13,850 nt of DNA from Microbacteriaceae bacterium (GTDB lineage Bacteria; Actinomycetota; Actinomycetes; Actinomycetales; Microbacteriaceae), in NCBI GenBank assembly GCA_025464125.1, contig JAODLU010000063.1, forward strand, positions 1 through 13,850, given 5' to 3'. This document shows, piece after piece, positions 13,720 to 13,850 of the stretch. The notes below the pieces were generated by a model. It saw nothing but the letters and a program-made list of their open reading frames with translations. It did not search any database and was not told the origin of the DNA. A program made the position numbers and the translations under genes. Position 1 is the stretch's first letter. Every line of letters starts with the position of its first letter.

Positions 13720-13850
13720 ATGTCCAGTCTTCCCTCCACCTTCTCGGATCCGCTTTCGAGCGTTGATCCCGAAATCGCCCTCGTGCTCGAGCAGGAGCTG
13801 GGGCGCCAGCGCGGCACCCTCGAAATGATCGCGAGCGAGAACTTCGTGCC
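13720..13850 (+). CDS. glyA: Serine hydroxymethyltransferase, N-terminal part
   Basis: The gene starts here and runs off the right edge; 43 full codons are visible. GlyA converts serine and THF to glycine and 5,10-methylene-THF with pyridoxal phosphate, the main entry of one-carbon units into folate. The start sequence has the family's conserved block [20 protein letters not shown], the E-x6-10-IASENF signature at the GlyA N-terminus. The ATG is preceded by AAGGAG at 7 nt and by the ZTP riboswitch, so synthesis should rise when ZMP accumulates. The active-site lysine and the rest of the enzyme lie outside the window. The divergent neighbour is the membrane hydrolase; the 215 bp between the two starts hold the riboswitch and both promoters. 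Confidence 0.96.
   Translation, partial: MSSLPSTFSDPLSSVDPEIALVLEQELGRQRGTLEMIASENFV

Noticed and set aside
1..13850. Mobile elements, CRISPR arrays, tRNA or rRNA genes, prophage or defence genes
   Set aside because: No transposase, integrase, direct-repeat array, tRNA-like fold or defence-related domain was seen on either strand.

Overview
The window is a 13.85-kb piece of a high-GC bacterial chromosome. Gene content (purH, eukaryotic-type NADP isocitrate dehydrogenase, purU, glyA), many GTG/TTG starts, apparent leaderless promoters and tandem ABC/MFS exporters point to an actinobacterium, most likely Microbacteriaceae. That family call is inference from codon style and gene order, not a search. 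No mobile element, CRISPR array, tRNA or rRNA was seen; the region reads as ordinary chromosome.

Layout, left to right. The 3' end of purH (1-354) converges with a small lipoprotein gene (minus). Divergent from the lipoprotein gene is a 407-residue dimethylargininase-type amidinohydrolase carrying an unusual N-terminal four-helix membrane domain. Next come two overlapping genes for a heterodimeric ABC exporter whose two nucleotide-binding sites are visibly asymmetric. Converging on them is a minus-strand pair, a GNAT acetyltransferase and an alkyltransferase-like (ATL) DNA-repair protein, overlapping by one base. Divergent from that pair is icd (TTG start), with a perfect 11-bp inverted repeat in the shared intergenic region and a strong intrinsic terminator after icd. 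Then a minus-strand pair purU and a YrdB/DUF2568-like membrane protein (ATGA overlap), two tandem paralogous 12-TM MFS exporters (plus), a membrane-anchored extracytoplasmic alpha/beta hydrolase (minus), and finally the 5' end of glyA (plus), preceded by a ZTP/ZMP riboswitch (pfl motif).

How the genes fit together. The clearest theme is folate one-carbon metabolism. PurH consumes ZMP (AICAR ribotide) and 10-formyl-THF, PurU hydrolyses 10-formyl-THF, and GlyA makes 5,10-methylene-THF under control of a riboswitch that senses ZMP, the signal of 10-formyl-THF shortage. Between these sit transport genes (ABC pair, MFS pair), envelope proteins (lipoprotein, hydrolase) and one TCA-cycle gene. The most informative non-coding signals are the glyA riboswitch with a 7-nt segment complementary to the glyA start region, four gene starts with a TANNNT box exactly 6 nt upstream and no Shine-Dalgarno (leaderless pattern), and the icd/GNAT palindrome. 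I did not find strong evidence for a wholly new multi-gene system; the least familiar protein architecture is the membrane-fused dimethylargininase.
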